Positions 27,181 to 39,143 of a stretch of DNA of 64,000 nucleotides are shown here, in pieces. The DNA is taken from positions 42,201,872-42,265,871 of the forward strand of contig JAQNBH010000007.1 of NCBI GenBank assembly GCA_028752905.1, given 5' to 3'. This DNA is from Cladorhizidae sp. MBARI D1340-BT2. Its lineage: Eukaryota; Porifera; Demospongiae; Poecilosclerida; Cladorhizidae. Both the position numbers and the translations under genes were made by a program. Position 1 is the stretch's first letter; each line of letters starts with the position of its first letter. Below the pieces are notes generated by a model. That model was not told the origin of the DNA and ran no database searches. It worked only from the letters and a program-made list of their open reading frames with translations.

Positions 27181-27925
27181 TCATTAGCTTCTAATTATTT
27201 ATTAAGTGTCACTCATGACCTGCTAGAAAGTCAATGTTCTTCCCTTGTTGTAGATGTGATGCCCACTGGAACACTCTCAACAGACCACCCATTCACCATC
27301 TCTACTAGTTAGTCCAGTACATATACTCAACTGGTGATCTGTACCTATAGAAATAGATGTCTGCACATAGGCATTGCTTGTTAATTAAGTGGCTGCTCTG
27401 TGTTAAAAGGGCCAGTCATATTGCAGATTGATGTTATAAGCACCCAGCATAACAACCAGCTTATAAGGCCTTCAATTACCAAGGTAACATGAAATTTGTC
27501 ACATCATAACATTCGCAAAACTTGACCTATTCAAACCAAACCCATGACAGTACCCCTATCACACCGACAATAATCATTGATAAGGGACAGCTGAAAGGTC
27601 TTTACAAGAAGGAAACTATTATCACCACCGGCAGTTTTGCATGACAGTAAGTAAAATTACGCAGCCGAGGAACAAGATGGTTTCTCAACTCCGATTAGCG
27701 TGTGCATTTCAGGGGGGGGGCGGCAAAAAAGCTTGTGGCGTTAGATAATTAGAACAAACTTGTTTTATCCTAAACAAGGTTATCCAGGCATTAGACTTGT
27801 GGCATTACATGAAGTCATTATTCCCTATAATTAGAACAAACTTGTTTTACAGATCTTGCTAGCTGGATTAAGAAGGCTAAATTACTTTTTAGCTAGTACG
27901 ACTGGGCTGCTAGATTCCATAAGGA
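27181..27925. other. No feature recognised
   Basis: Non-coding in all frames as far as I can see. A TTAGATAATTAGAACAAACTTGTTTTA-type segment occurs twice (near 27742 and 27829). Confidence 0.4.
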
Positions 27926-27929
27926 CATC

Positions 27930-28685
27930 TCAGTGTCCTTTGCAGAGACGTAGGACTGCACAAGTGTGTCCTTTGCAGAGACGTAGGACTGCACAAGTGT
28001 GTCCTTTGCAGAGACGTAGGACTGCAATAGTGTGTCCTTTGCAGAGACGTAGGACTGCACAAGTGTGTCCTTTGCAGAGACGTAGGACTGCACAAGTGTG
28101 TTCTTTGCAGAGACGTAGGACTGCACAAGTGTGTTCTTTGCAGAGACGTAGGACTGCACAAGTGTGTTCTTTGCAGAGACGTAGGACTGCACAAGTGTGT
28201 TCTTTGCAGAGACATAGGACTGCACAAGTGTGTTTGCAGAGACGTAGGACTGCACAAGTGTGTCCTTTGCAGAGACGTAGGACTGCACAAGTGTGTCCTT
28301 TGCAGAGACGTAGGACTTCACAAGTGTGTCCTCTGCAGACACATGGACTGCACAAGTGTGTCCTTTGCAGAGACGTAGGACTGCACAAGTGTGTTCTTCC
28401 CAGAGACGTAGGACTGCACAAGTGTGTCCTTTGCAGAGACGTAGGACTGCACAAGTGTGTTCTTTGCAGAGACGTAGGACTGCACAGGTGTGTCCTTTGC
28501 AGTGACACAGGACTGCACAAGTGTGTCCTTTAGAGACACAGGACTGCACAAGTGTGTCCTTTGCAGAGACGTAGGACTGCACAAGTGTGTCCTTTGCAGA
28601 GACGTAGGACTGCACAAGTGTGTCCTTTGCAGTGACACAGGACTGCACAAGTGTGTCCTTTGCAGTGACGTATGACTGCACTGGT
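27930..28685. repeat. 30-bp minisatellite, about 25 units
   Basis: Unit core GTGTCCTTTGCAGAGACGTA followed by GGACTGCACAA. The period is a multiple of three, so long open frames on both strands follow from the repeat. Each unit contains TTTGCAG, a 3' splice acceptor-like motif. Confidence 0.93.
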
Positions 28686-28892
28686 GGTAAAAGGTTGTAT
28701 GGTAATTCATAACTGTGTTGGTAACACAACACAGACAGCAGCACAATGAGACTGTATATTGACCAATGGGAACCGTGGTTTAATTCTACCTGTACTTACC
28801 ATTGGAAGGGCAGTGCTAGTCAGACATCAGACATTATCCGAACACCTGTGTGTGTCTGAAATTTTCTGTCAAAATATCCTAGTAACCCTAAT

Positions 28893-29036
28893 CAGGGTTT
28901 CATTTAGAAAATTGTCCGGAATCGGAATATTAAGGGGGGGCATGATGGTTAAAGATGTGACAAAGTTTCTAATGAATTTTAATTCCAAGGGGGGGCAGCC
29001 GCCGCTCCCCACCCCCCCTAAATGAAACCCTGCTAA
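28893..29036. mobile_element. MITE-like element, copy 2
   Basis: Inverted ends are CAGGGTTTCATTTAGAAAAT on the left and TAAATGAAACCCTG on the right, with G-rich runs and the core ATGTGACAAAGTTTCTAATG. It is the same family as 2453-2597, in the opposite orientation. Confidence 0.75.
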
Positions 29037-29042
29037 TGAATG

Positions 29043-29486
29043 CAGAATACACATATGCGCACAACCACGGATGTATCAAAGCATCGGATACCCCAACCTC
29101 TGACACAAGACAGTAATGAGGAGGAAGAGGAGAAGCTGTTACTTGATGACTGGATATACAGGATGACTGATACATGCATTGTTCATTATAGAGTGTTACT
29201 GTGTTTTCATTCTACATGTAAGATTGATGGAAGAACAAAATTGATTGGGGAGGACTTGGACAACAGTTTTTGGTTGTATTTCCCCGCACTGGAAGGGTGG
29301 TTACTACATGTAAGTTCCAGTGGCAGGAGTGTAAGGGAAAAAATGGCCATGAGTCGGTCATCTTCAACAGTCAGTCAGTCACTTTTTCTGGACGAATCTA
29401 ATGTTTCTGGAAGCCCTTCTGCTGAGCAGTACAGACACCTAATAGAAAACACTCTGAATGCCTTTGAGATAAGAAGCAATAAGTAA
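29043..29486 (+). CDS. Unidentified protein, likely last exon
   Basis: A plus-strand frame open for 148 codons, after an AATGCAG acceptor-like site just right of a MITE, ending at TAA 29484-29486. It reads SKHRIPQPLTQDSNEEEEEK, then KIDGRTKLIGEDLDNSFWLY, FPALEGWLL and a Ser-rich end, SAEQYRHLIENTLNAFEIRS. The composition is protein-like (acidic run, hydrophobic core, amphipathic end) and the region is not repetitive. I do not recognise the family. Upstream exons would have to lie left of the 30-bp array. Confidence 0.45.
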   Translation, partial: QNTHMRTTTDVSKHRIPQPLTQDSNEEEEEKLLLDDWIYRMTDTCIVHYRVLLCFHSTCKIDGRTKLIGEDLDNSFWLYFPALEGWLLHVSSSGRSVREKMAMSRSSSTVSQSLFLDESNVSGSPSAEQYRHLIENTLNAFEIRSNK

Positions 29487-29489
29487 TCC

Positions 29490-31130
29490 AGGATGCAGTA
29501 CTGTCGTAAGTTTTGCTGTGGACCAAGTCCATGTTGATTTAGTTTGCTCACTTAATGAAGTCGATCCCACCAAACTGCAGCCTATTGTTACATGCATTCT
29601 ATTTTAAAATAATTCAGATTGTGTAATGAAATTTTTTTAGTTATTGATTTGATCCAGTTAACCGCTGTAAATGTGGGATAATTGCAGGGTGATTACAGCT
29701 CGAGAGACACTTCTTGTGTGCACTGGGTTGGGTAGAATGTGTGTGTGGGGGGGAGGGCATGTAGGTTACATGACACATCAGAAATGTGTTGTTCGACACT
29801 GGCCCACTTAATTCTAGAGGCTCCATTTTGTTTATGACAAGTTTTAGGATGTCCTAACCAAAAATTGCACTAATAACCCTTAATTGCACCGAGTTGCACC
29901 TCAGTATGCATAATATTGAATGTTGCCAAGGTGCCATGTTGTTCCCAAGGTGTACATGTTCCCAAGGTGCAATGGTATCCTACACAATCCAAACATGGAA
30001 GCCACTCTATCTTATAGCAGTGATGGAGCTACAACCAGGGTCACTTTCAATTGGCGGTATAATTCAACATAGAACAACTTTTGAGCTACAAAAACATGGA
30101 TGAGGACGTGGGTCGATATGATTTGATTTTCTATCTTCACGTTTCCATCTTCACGTTTCCTAACAGTGCTTAAAGTTTTGTTTCCTAGTGTCTTCGTGCA
30201 CCTAGGAAGGTAAATTGCTATAAAACTTACCTTTGCGAGATCTCCTGAAACGTCCTCAAAAAAGGAAAAGCTCTATATAAGGACGAGCGAAACTCCTCCA
30301 GCAAAACCCTCCTCCTCTCCGAGGTTGCAGGCCAGTTCGTTCTGTAAGGGAACGCCATTTAGTTCGGCGCCTTCATTTGAAGATTTGAATGAACCAATCA
30401 GATGTACATTCGGAAGCGCTTTCCCTATTTTTAAATGGCGTACAAAATCTTAATATCCAGAACAGTGGATTATAAGCCCCCAAAACACCAAAAGCGAGCG
30501 CTGAATTCTTCGCTAAGGCGGCTAAATAAGTTGTTGTTTTTAACTTGAAATTTTAAGATCTCGTCTACGTTCAACACAACTTGCCTGAGTAAGAGCTTTA
30601 TCGTTTTGCTACCGTATATAGACTCCAAAATTGTCCAATGCACTGCACTGACTAGCTAATGTCTCCCGATTCAATCACTACACACCTAAAAATAAACCTG
30701 GGGGTGATGTGCCAATGCAATTCGTCTTTTAAGACTTGATCTACTTTATTCTCGCAACGTAAGTTGCCTACAATAAGTTCATTCATCATTGTACTACCAG
30801 AATACTTCAAATTTCATGTTTTCTACAAGGAAGTGATCAATTGGATTTCCTCAGCAGGTGAACAACTGTAAAACTGCATTCCGCAATAGCCACCCCACAA
30901 ACATGTTCTTGTGCATCTGAAAATTCCAAGTGGTCATCTCGTCAATGAGACCCTTTCCAATCCTGTAGGTTTGGAAACACTTGACAGGTTTCTGTGCTCT
31001 AACTTAGATTTTGGTGTAGCCGAAAAGAGTCACATGACTTGAGATTGATGTTGACCATCTTGCGCTTGCTGGCAGAGCTCTGCTGAATTCAAGGGGAACT
31101 AAACCACTTTACATATACCTTTAATATACA
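29490..31130. other. No gene recognised
   Basis: No coding signal found on either strand. It may hold the 5' non-coding part of the hAT-type element that follows. Confidence 0.4.
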
Positions 31131-31410
31131 GTGATGCCAACCTTGCTTCTCTATCTCATATATATATAATATATAGTGGTGCATATATAGTCAACCTTGC
31201 TTCTCTATCTCATATATATATAATATATAGTGGTGCATATATAGTCAACCTTGCTTCTCTATCTCATTATATATAATATATAGTGGTGCATATATAGTCA
31301 ACCTTGCTTCTCTATCTCATATATATATATAGTGGTGCATATATACTCAACCTTGCTTCTCTATCTCATATATATATAGTGGTGCATATAAATTATAGTC
31401 AACCTTGACT
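31130..31410. repeat. About 60-bp AT-rich minisatellite, five units
   Basis: Units combine CAACCTTGCTTCTCTATCTC with a TATATA run and AGTGGTGCATATATAGT. The TA run varies in length. Confidence 0.9.
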
Positions 31411-31429
31411 TGAATTTGTATCAAGCTAA

Positions 31430-33000
31430 AGACCCAGTTTATTCCTCATGGCCAAAGATTCGGACAATTCTGCACTGATTGGTACATGACTCACCCGTGG
31501 TTAGTATGAAAGCTTTTTGTGGTTATTACCATGAAGGCAAGATAACAGGTGGATAAAAATACTGAAATATTGAATTCAGCAATTGGAAGAAGGCATGTGA
31601 GCGTTTTGAGCAGCATAATCCTAGTAATGCTCATAATGAAGCTGCTTTAAACTTGGATTACTTGATGTGAGCTTAAGAGTCAATATGAGAAGGAAAACAA
31701 GAAATTAGGCAAAATATGTTTAAAATACCTTCTAGGGCAGGGGCAAGCCCTTCAAGGTCATGATGTTGGGAGGGTGATTTAATGCAGCTGCTTTTAATGT
31801 GTTCGTTTGAGCTGAACTTAAAAGCATTAATGAAAATCCTCTCTCATGAGGTAATTAACTAATTAGTGTCCTTGAGGGAACGGGGATTCATGTATTCTCT
31901 CTGCAATTAAAGAAGTGGGAATGTATGCCCTGATTGCTGATGAAGCCACATGTGTCAGCGACAATGCACAACTGCGCATAACTCTCAGATGGGTGGAGAG
32001 CAACTTCATAATTCACAAGACACCAGTGGAGCTAATTCATGTTCCCAAGACTGATTCTAACACTCGTACCACATTGATAAAACTTTGTTTTTAATTGCCT
32101 GTTAGCCAGCAAGAAAGATTCAGCAAGAAGAACTTTTTGTGCACTGTGTACTAACCTTGGCCTAAAAACTTCAGGTCAGTTTGTGGTATAAAGCTTCAGA
32201 TTTAGTCGTGGGACTAAATCGGTTACTGTCCAAGCTTATTTCAAACACTTCAGGCACAATTGTCACCTGGTGCGCCAACATTAAAGCCACTTTGTCCAAC
32301 AAGATGGATTGTCACACCAAAGCTATTGAAGGCCATTCTAAAAAAATTACTATATTTTGAATTGAAAATTGTTGAACAAGGCAGGGAGGCGTATGCCATG
32401 AAGGCTCATAGTTTTCTTGATATAATGGGAAGCCTTTTTTGGTCTAAAGCTTTCTATCTTGACTGAACAGTTGTCAATTTCCTTGCAAGGTATAACCTTA
32501 CAAGAAGCAGTGACAGCATCCTAATTGACTAAACTTCCTTGAAAGGCAGAGGTCTGATGAAGCTTTTGACGACTTTTACAGTGTAGTGGTATATATCCGA
32601 GTCCAAGAATTTTACTAGGCTACTTGTGCTCTCATCAAAGACATCCACCTAGGAGAATAGATGATGGTGAGGCATCACATTCATTTGGTGATCCTAGATC
32701 CCTTTTCAGACAGCATTACTTTGATGCAATCGATATTGTTGTTGAAGAATTGAAGCATTGGTTGGATTCAACTAGGAGCGTGCCACTAGCAGCAGCATTG
32801 GAAAGATTATTTTTAGATTTTACAAATGGCTCGAAATGGTATTCCAGATAAAATAAAGATTTATGATGAAGATGTAAACATGGATCATGTAATGATTCAT
32901 CTACAAATGCTTCAAGATGTGGCGAAAACAAATAATTCCACACTAAGATCAAAGAAGGTACTCTTATCAGTACTTGATGTTAATTATGAATGACATTCCA
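31430..33000 (+). pseudogene. ZMYM1-like hAT transposase, degenerate
   Basis: A plus-strand string of fragments keeps the order of the TTF-zinc-finger/hAT family. Near 31460-31690, WYMTHPW, then FSNWKKACERFEQH and NAHNEAALNL represent the TTF-type finger region. At 32260-32450, LKPLCPTRWIV and AYAMKAHSF match the part after the DUF4371 domain. At 32640-32830, HPPRRIDDGEASHSFGDPRS and YFDAIDIVVEELK match the segment before the C-terminal dimerisation domain. Many stops and frameshifts separate them, so it is dead. It is not obviously related to the copy at 20010-21354. Confidence 0.72.
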
Positions 33001-33240
33001 GCTAGTAAAAGCATGTCAGTTATAACCTGCACGTGTCTTCTATACAAAAGAAGATCCCCCGGCTCTGGGAAGACCTTTACAGAATTTTGATGTTGGATGT
33101 AGCTACATCATTGAGTAGCAGGAGCCCCACTCTCACACTCTGATTCAGTGTAAAGAAGAGATCCACACAGATCAGATCGACATCATTTCAGCAGAGCTCC
33201 CCGATATCCAGAGCTGTTCAAAATCATCTGCACTCAAATC

Positions 33241-33606
33241 ATGTGGCCCTCTCAACCACAATGCACTAAAAATGGAAAGTGCACAAAGCAATATCCCTGT
33301 GAGTTCTTCCAGGAGACAGTCACATGCCAAGATGGTTTCTATTTATTGTACCACAACTACAAACCAGAGAATGGCTGCTGGGACCTCTGCAAGCTGAAGA
33401 TCTGCGGTGGTCATGAGGTGGATCTTGACACCTGCTGGGTGATTCCATATAATCATCTTCTCTCCAAGACTAAGGCACACATGAACGTGGAAACCTACTA
33501 CTCCATAAAAACTGTAAAAAATACATCTGTATTGTTGGAGTCAAGCAAGAGGGGCATCAACTTGATGATATCAAAAAGTTCAAGCTGGGCCAATTATTTC
33601 CACTAA
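33241..33606 (+). pseudogene. Helitron Rep-associated N-terminal domain fragment
   Basis: 121 codons open. Contains CTKNGKCTKQYPCEFFQETV and a VIPYNHLLSKTKAHMNVETY motif, both standard in the Helitron_like_N region, followed by SIKTVKN where intact copies read toward a K(Y)IxKG motif. Upstream and downstream frames are shifted. Confidence 0.75.
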
Positions 33607-34589
33607 TGCGTGCATTCTAGGCTTTGGCATCCACCAGCATTATCCCACTGTGGTCAAACTGACTGTTCACATAGAAAAAGGACAGAAGGTATACTTTACA
33701 AAGGAAACCGCAAAGCAGGGGGACGAGAACCAACTGGACGCTATACTTACTGGCTTCTTCAAGCTCTTCCCGAAGGACAAATTTGCCAGGAGTATTCTCT
33801 ACTCTTTGGTACCAAATTATGATTGAATGGATCAGGCACAAAAATCGATGAGAAGTAGAAGGATGGCCAGGTATAAAGCCAGTGATGACATTGCAAGGGT
33901 GTACACAGACAATCCCGGGGACTAGGAATGCTACTTTTTCTGGCTGCTCCTTCACACAGTGGGAGGTCCCACTTCATTCCAGGACTTGCAGATTCACCTT
34001 CAGAGAAGCATGCCTGCTCTCTGGCATTCTTAAAAGGATGATGAACATTGGAATCAAACAATGGAAAAGGTTGCTGCTATCCATAAACTACGTCAGATGA
34101 GACAGCCTTTTGCCAACATGCTCTAGACCTGTGGCTTGGCAACTCAATGTAATTTTAGGATGTATACTCACAAGGACAGCCTGCCTGAAGACTTCCTCAA
34201 TAGCATCAAGCTCCAACACCATACTGATGCCATTTACAATGAGGTCTGGTGGAACCAATCTTGGGTGGCCCATGCATATCTCACTGACTATGACTTGCCA
34301 GCTCCATAGCAAAATGAAGAGTCAATACCTGTGCTGCAGAATTCATCAGGAGACCAACTTTAACTCCAATGAGCTTGCAGCCTTTGGAGGAGAATGAGCC
34401 CCAGTTGGTGGAGGACAGCAATAGGCCTTCAACATTATCATGACAAACATTGAGAAAGGAGGAGGTGGTCTCTTCTTCATAATGTTCTTGGTGGGACTGG
34501 ATTGTTGCAAACCTCATCTAAGCTCAGGCAGAAGAGAACAATTGCCCCGGCAATAGCATTGCCCTGGTAGTAGGATCCAGCAGGATTAC

Positions 34590-35805
34590 CCTGGCGGTAT
34601 CCAGATGTATTATCCTGGCAGTAGCATCCGGCATTACTGTGGCAGTAGCATCCAGAGGCATTACTGTAGCAGTAGCATCCAGAGGCATTACTGTGGCTGA
34701 GCATCCAGAGGCATTACTGTGGCAGTAGCATCCAGAGGCATTACTGTGGCTGAGCATCCAGAGGCATTACTGTGGCAGTAGCATCCAGAGGCATTACGAG
34801 GCATTACTGTGGCAATAGCATTGCTGTGGCAGTAGCAACCAGAAGCATTGCCCTGGCAGTAACATTCAGAGGCATTACCCTGGCAGTAGCATCCAGAGGC
34901 ATTTCTGTGGCCGTAGCATCCAGAGGCATTGCCCTGGCAGTAGCATCCAGAGGCATTACTGTGGCAGTAGCATCCAGAGGCATTACTGTGGCAATAGCAT
35001 CCAGAGGCATTGCTGTGGCAGTAGTAACCAGAGGCATTGCTGTGGCAGTAGCAACCAGAGGCATTACTGTGGCAGTAGCATCCAGAGGCATTACTGTGGC
35101 AATAGCATCCAGAGGCATTGCTGTGGCAGTAGTAACCAGAAGCATTGCCCTGGCAGTAGCATTCAGAGGCATTACCCTGGCAAGTAGCATCCAGAGGCAT
35201 TTCTGTGGCCGTGGCAGCATCCAGAGGCATTGCTGTGGCGGTAGCAACCAGAGGCATTACTGTGGCAGTAGCATCCAGAGGCATTACTGTGGCAATAGCA
35301 TCCAGAGGCATTGCTGTGGCAGTAGTAACCAGAAGCATTGCCCTGGCAGTAGTATTCAGAGGCATTACCCTGGCAAGTAGCATCCAGAGGCATTTCTGTG
35401 GCCGTAGCAGCATCCAGAGGCATTGCTGTGGCGGTAGCAACCAGAGGCATTACTGTGGCAGTAGCATCCAGAGGCATTACTGTGGCAATAGCATCCAGAG
35501 GCATTGCTGTGGCAGTAGTAACCAGAAGCATTACCCTGGCAAGTAGCATCCAGAGGCATTTCTGTGGCCGTAGCAGCATCCAGAGGCATTGCTGTGGCGG
35601 TAGCAACCAGAGGCATTACTGTGGCAGTAGCATCCAGAGGCATTACTGTGGCAGTAGCAACCAGAAGCATTGCCCTGGCAGTAGCATTCAGAGGCATTAC
35701 CCTGGCAGTAGCCATTTCTGTGGCCATAGCATCCAGAGGCATTGCCCTGGCAGTAGCATCCACTGGCATTACCGTGGCAGTAGCATCCAGCGGTATTGCA
35801 GCCAC
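34590..35805. repeat. 27-bp minisatellite inside the Helitron, about 45 units
   Basis: Unit GGCAGTAGCATCCAGAGGCA + TTACTGT, nine codons long, so all three plus-strand and all three minus-strand frames stay partly open. Larger blocks (about 165-195 bp, marked by GGCAAGTAGCATCCAGAGGC and ATTTCTGTGGCC) repeat at 35176, 35372 and 35537, showing higher-order duplication. Confidence 0.92.
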
Positions 35806-35953
35806 ACTTCTCAACAATGGCCAGACCACATTCTGCCTTCAAGCTGCCTCTCGATCTGACCAAGCAAGAAAGCCCAACCTGCAACATTTGCAGGGGTTCT
35901 GCCAAGTTCAAGTTGCTCCAGGAGTGTAAGCTTATTCATGGGATGAGGTAACA

Positions 35954-36700
35954 ATGAGCAACAGGGAAGCCTTAGACTGCACCATACAGGACCTGCGCAA
36001 CAACAACCAACTCATGGGAGGAGTCACAGTTGTCCTCTCTGGTGACTTCAGGCAGACTTTTTCCAGTCATCACAAATGCACTGATGAACAGAAGTCAATG
36101 CCTGCATCAAAACCTCCTATCTGTGGATGCTTGCGTCTGTTCACAAACATTAGGGTCCAGCTTCGTGGAGATGAGGAAGCTGGAGAGTTTTCCTTCCATG
36201 CTCCAGTTAGGGAATGGCCAGATCCAGGCAGCAACAGCAGATGGGTAAGTCGAGCTTCCCTTCAGCCACTAAACAAAACTGAGACTAAGGAGATGCTCAT
36301 ACTCACTGGCCAATGTGTTCTCCAACCTTGCACTGCAGTACCAAGACAGAACATGGCTATGCAAACAAACCATCCTGGCTCCCAAGAAGGATATAATCAA
36401 CATCCATCATCATGGCAAACTGCTGGAGATGCAACTAGGGCGTTACCAGTAAGTGGACACCATGCCAGACCCAGAACAGGTAGTGCACTACCAACAGAGT
36501 TCCTCAACAGTCGGGAGCCTCCAGGAGTCCCACCACACAACCAAATAGTCAAGGTGGGTGACAACTTGTTCCTGAGAAACCTGGATCAACCTAAGCTTTG
36601 CAATGGACATGGTAGCTACCCAGCTCACTGTTACACAGATGCTGCCTCAGTTCCTGGAGGCAGTGATAATGACTGGCAAGGCCAAAGGTATTCACTCTAA
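35954..36700 (+). pseudogene. Helitron Pif1-like helicase C-terminal fragment
   Basis: Reads [27 protein letters not shown] and later [16 protein letters not shown], matching Pif1/Helitron helicase motifs II-III (LSGDFRQ). The frame shifts near 36150 and again after 36240. A last segment near 36690-36910 holds LYVGCSRV (motif VI region). Confidence 0.78.
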
Positions 36701-36920
36701 GGATCCCAATCGCCCCATCTGAATATAGAGTTCAAGAGGCTGCAGTTTCTGGTTTGGCTCGATTATGCCACGATGATCAACAAGATGGTTGGACTCAACC
36801 TGAAAGAACAAGTGTTTCCGCACAACCACTCTATGTTGGATGCTCAAGGGTCAGCAATGGACATCATGTCACCCAAAGAGACAGCCAAGAATGTAGTCTA
36901 CCAACTAAATTGTGATAGCT

Positions 36921-37440
36921 AGCTACCTACAATTTAGTTTGACTGAATCATTGTGATATAGTTGGTCTCTGTGTAATAACGTTTGCCGACTGCTATCAAA
37001 TATGATGTATGACAATTTGTGCTATGACTTTTTTTTAATTAGCAGGTGACAATCATCATCTATATAAAGGTGGGCTTGTCTGCAGTTCACTTTGGTATTC
37101 CAGTTCCCCAGTTCGATCCCAATGGAATCATTACTGCCAGCCACCCACCCTTTCTCCCTCCTGTTCACTTGAGACTCAGGGTTCCCAGTTCAATGCTGGT
37201 TGGAATTATAATTTTTTTCCCTGTAGGGATATTCTAACAGCTTTGACAACCCCCCAAAAGTATCCATATGATAACCCAGGGTTTCTATGCCTCTCCATAT
37301 AGCTCAATTATGTGTGCGTGTTTAGAGGCCAATGAATGCCATACTAGATTGAAAATACTCCCGCAAGAAAGTGCTAGTTAAGTAGCATCCGCCATTTGTA
37401 GGGAGTGTAACCGCACTCACCTATACAAGCGGTACGAGGT
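36921..37440. other. Spacer upstream of LYAR
   Basis: No coding signal. It should contain the 3' end of the Helitron and the LYAR promoter, but no TATA box or clear Helitron terminus is visible. Confidence 0.4.
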
Positions 37441-37468
37441 TTTCACTATTCCACGTGGGTCTGGGAGG

Positions 37469-38615
37469 ATGGTCTTCTTTACTTGTAATGCATGCGGTTC
37501 ATCTGTGAAGAAGAATCAAGTTGAGAAACATTATCAGATTGAGTGCAGGAGCTGCTCTGTCCTCTCTTGCATGGACTGTGGACAAGATTTTTATGGAGAC
37601 GACTATGCCAGCCACACGCAGTGCATCTCTGAAGCGCAGAAGTATCAAGGTTCCATGTTCAAAGGGACGGGAAATAAGGGAGATAAGAAGCAACAGGACT
37701 GGTTGGAAGTAAGACTCGGGTGCTGCTTTATAGCCAATTGTTATTTTTGCTGTTTTGTCATTAGAAAGCGAGGATGGCAATGCAGAGTGCAAAGGTCAAG
37801 CCTAAACTGAAGGCCTTACTTGAGAAGGTATCCGAGTATCCTAATATTCCCAGAAAGAAGTCCAAATTTGAGGTACAATCTGAAATGATTCCATTTCTCA
37901 CAAACTTATAAGGCCTTTTTTGTTGTTGTAGAATTTTGTTCGAAACAGCTGTCAAGTAAGGGATCCAAGGACACTGGATGAACTGTGGGAGGTCTTCAAC
38001 CAAGCTGCCCAGCCTGTGGCATGTGCTACCAGTATGAATACAGTTGATTCTCAGGAAGGAGAGAAACTCGAGAAGGAAGTGATGACACAGGAAACTGGAC
38101 ATGCTCTTGGGAACAATGAAGGCCTAACGAAGAAGAAAAACAAGATCCAAGTAGAGGAACTAAGTGAAACTGAAATGAAAGAGGAAGTGGAATGTCATGG
38201 TCCCGTCAAGAAGAAAACTAAAAAGAGGACTGTGGAAGAGGAAGTTGACTGTCATGGTCCTGTCAAGAAGAGAAAGAAGCAAACTGAAATGAGGACTGTA
38301 GGCGAGGATATGGACGATGGACCCAGTAAGAAGAAAACTGAAATGAGGAAAGTGGAGAAGGAACAAGAAAATATGGCTAATGAACGGAAGAAGAAAAGAA
38401 AGAAAGAGGCATCAACAATCACTGAGAGTGACGAGAAGAAACTACTAGATCAAGAGAAAATGAAGGGATTAGGAAGTGTGGATGAAGGCCGTCAAGTGGT
38501 CGTTAGTAGCAAGGAGAGGAAGCGCAAAAGTGAGGGTTCAAAAAGTAGGAAGTTGGAGGGGTGTCAAACTGAGGTGGCAGTTGCACACAGCAAAAAGAGT
38601 AAAATAAAACATTAA
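37469..38615 (+). CDS. LYAR: Cell growth-regulating nucleolar protein (LYAR), complete
   Basis: LYAR is a nucleolar zinc-finger protein linked to rRNA gene transcription, rRNA processing and growth. Exons 37469-37708, 37765-37872 and 37932-38615 are all phase 0, with GTAAGA and GTACAA donors and ATTAG and GTTGTAG acceptors. The joined frame is 343 residues (human about 379). Residues 1-52 form the LYAR-type zinc fingers (C6, C9, H21; C34, C37, H49, C52). Exon 2 ends NIPRKKSKFE and exon 3 starts NFVRNS, matching the conserved NIPRKKAKFQNW region. The remainder is a Lys/Glu-rich tail with KKKTKK and KKRKKE clusters (nucleolar localisation likely). Introns are only 56 and 59 bp, unlike the neighbours. 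A human-like C-terminal globular end is absent. Confidence 0.93.
38603..38608 (+). promoter_or_regulatory. Poly(A) signal AATAAA overlapping LYAR 3' codons
   Basis: AATAAA lies only five bases before the TAA stop of LYAR. If used, the 3' UTR would be very short. No other AATAAA is close downstream. Confidence 0.35.
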
Positions 38616-39090
38616 TGTTTGGTAATGATTGGTAATGATTTGAATTTGAATACAACAAGGTGAGAATGAACAGTATCGCAAAACCAGCCCATTGTAGTCG
38701 TTTGTCAAGGTTCTGTTCGAGACCGGATTTAAAACCGGATTGGTATTTCCTGTCGACCATCTTTGATGTTCATATTAAATGGGACATGGTAGAAATTGTG
38801 AAAGGGCTCGGAGCATTTTATCAAAACTGGTTATCTTGGCTAAACATTTTCCTTGAGTTGGGGTTCTAGTCGCTATCTAGTAGCATAATAGTCGGCCCTT
38901 ATTTTTTATATAGGTATCTGGCTCATGAGAAGACGATAATCACATAATCGCCTTTAGCTGAAGTGGACCATGAAATGCCCACCGAAAAAGTGATGGCCTG
39001 GGAAATCAACAGGTGCATCGGTAATAGAGGAGTAGCTGAAGCTAGAGACAAGTGTAACTGATGTAATGGCAACTGTCTACTTGGGATTGG
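38616..39090. other. LYAR-AEBP2 intergenic region
   Basis: About 530 bp separate the LYAR stop from the AEBP2-like start codon. Short open frames on both strands here show no recognisable domain. Confidence 0.5.
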
Positions 39091-39107
39091 GACGTCATTT
39101 TGACGTC
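39091..39107. promoter_or_regulatory. Palindromic CRE-like site in AEBP2 promoter
   Basis: GACGTCATTTTGACGTC is a near-perfect palindrome made of two CREB/ATF-type GACGTCA half-sites, 37 bp upstream of the AEBP2-like ATG and followed by GCGCGTG. A regulatory role is inferred from position and motif only. Confidence 0.4.
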
Positions 39108-39143
39108 GCGCGTGCTGATGAGTGAAAAAAAGGGAGAGAAAAA

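Larger units (their letters stand above)
33030..36920 (+). mobile_element. Degenerate Helitron (Rep/helicase) with internal minisatellite
   Basis: Rolling-circle Helitron coding remnants in order. Bases 33040-33606 hold the helitron-like N-terminal region with KNGKCTKQYP and then VIPYNHLLSKTKAHMNVETY. Bases 33700-34330 continue in several frames with LDAILTGFFKLF, ARVYTDNP and GPTSFQDLQIHLQ blocks. Bases 35950-36910 are the Pif1-like helicase end: [20 protein letters not shown] with the RQ motif, then [12 protein letters not shown], then a final PLYVGCSRVSN motif. A 27-bp array replaces the helicase start with its Walker A motif. Terminal TC and CTRR hairpin ends were not located. Confidence 0.78.

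Noticed and set aside
34688..35929. Overlapping Ala/Ser/Cys-rich proteins on both strands
   Set aside because: Products of the 27-bp minisatellite inside the Helitron.
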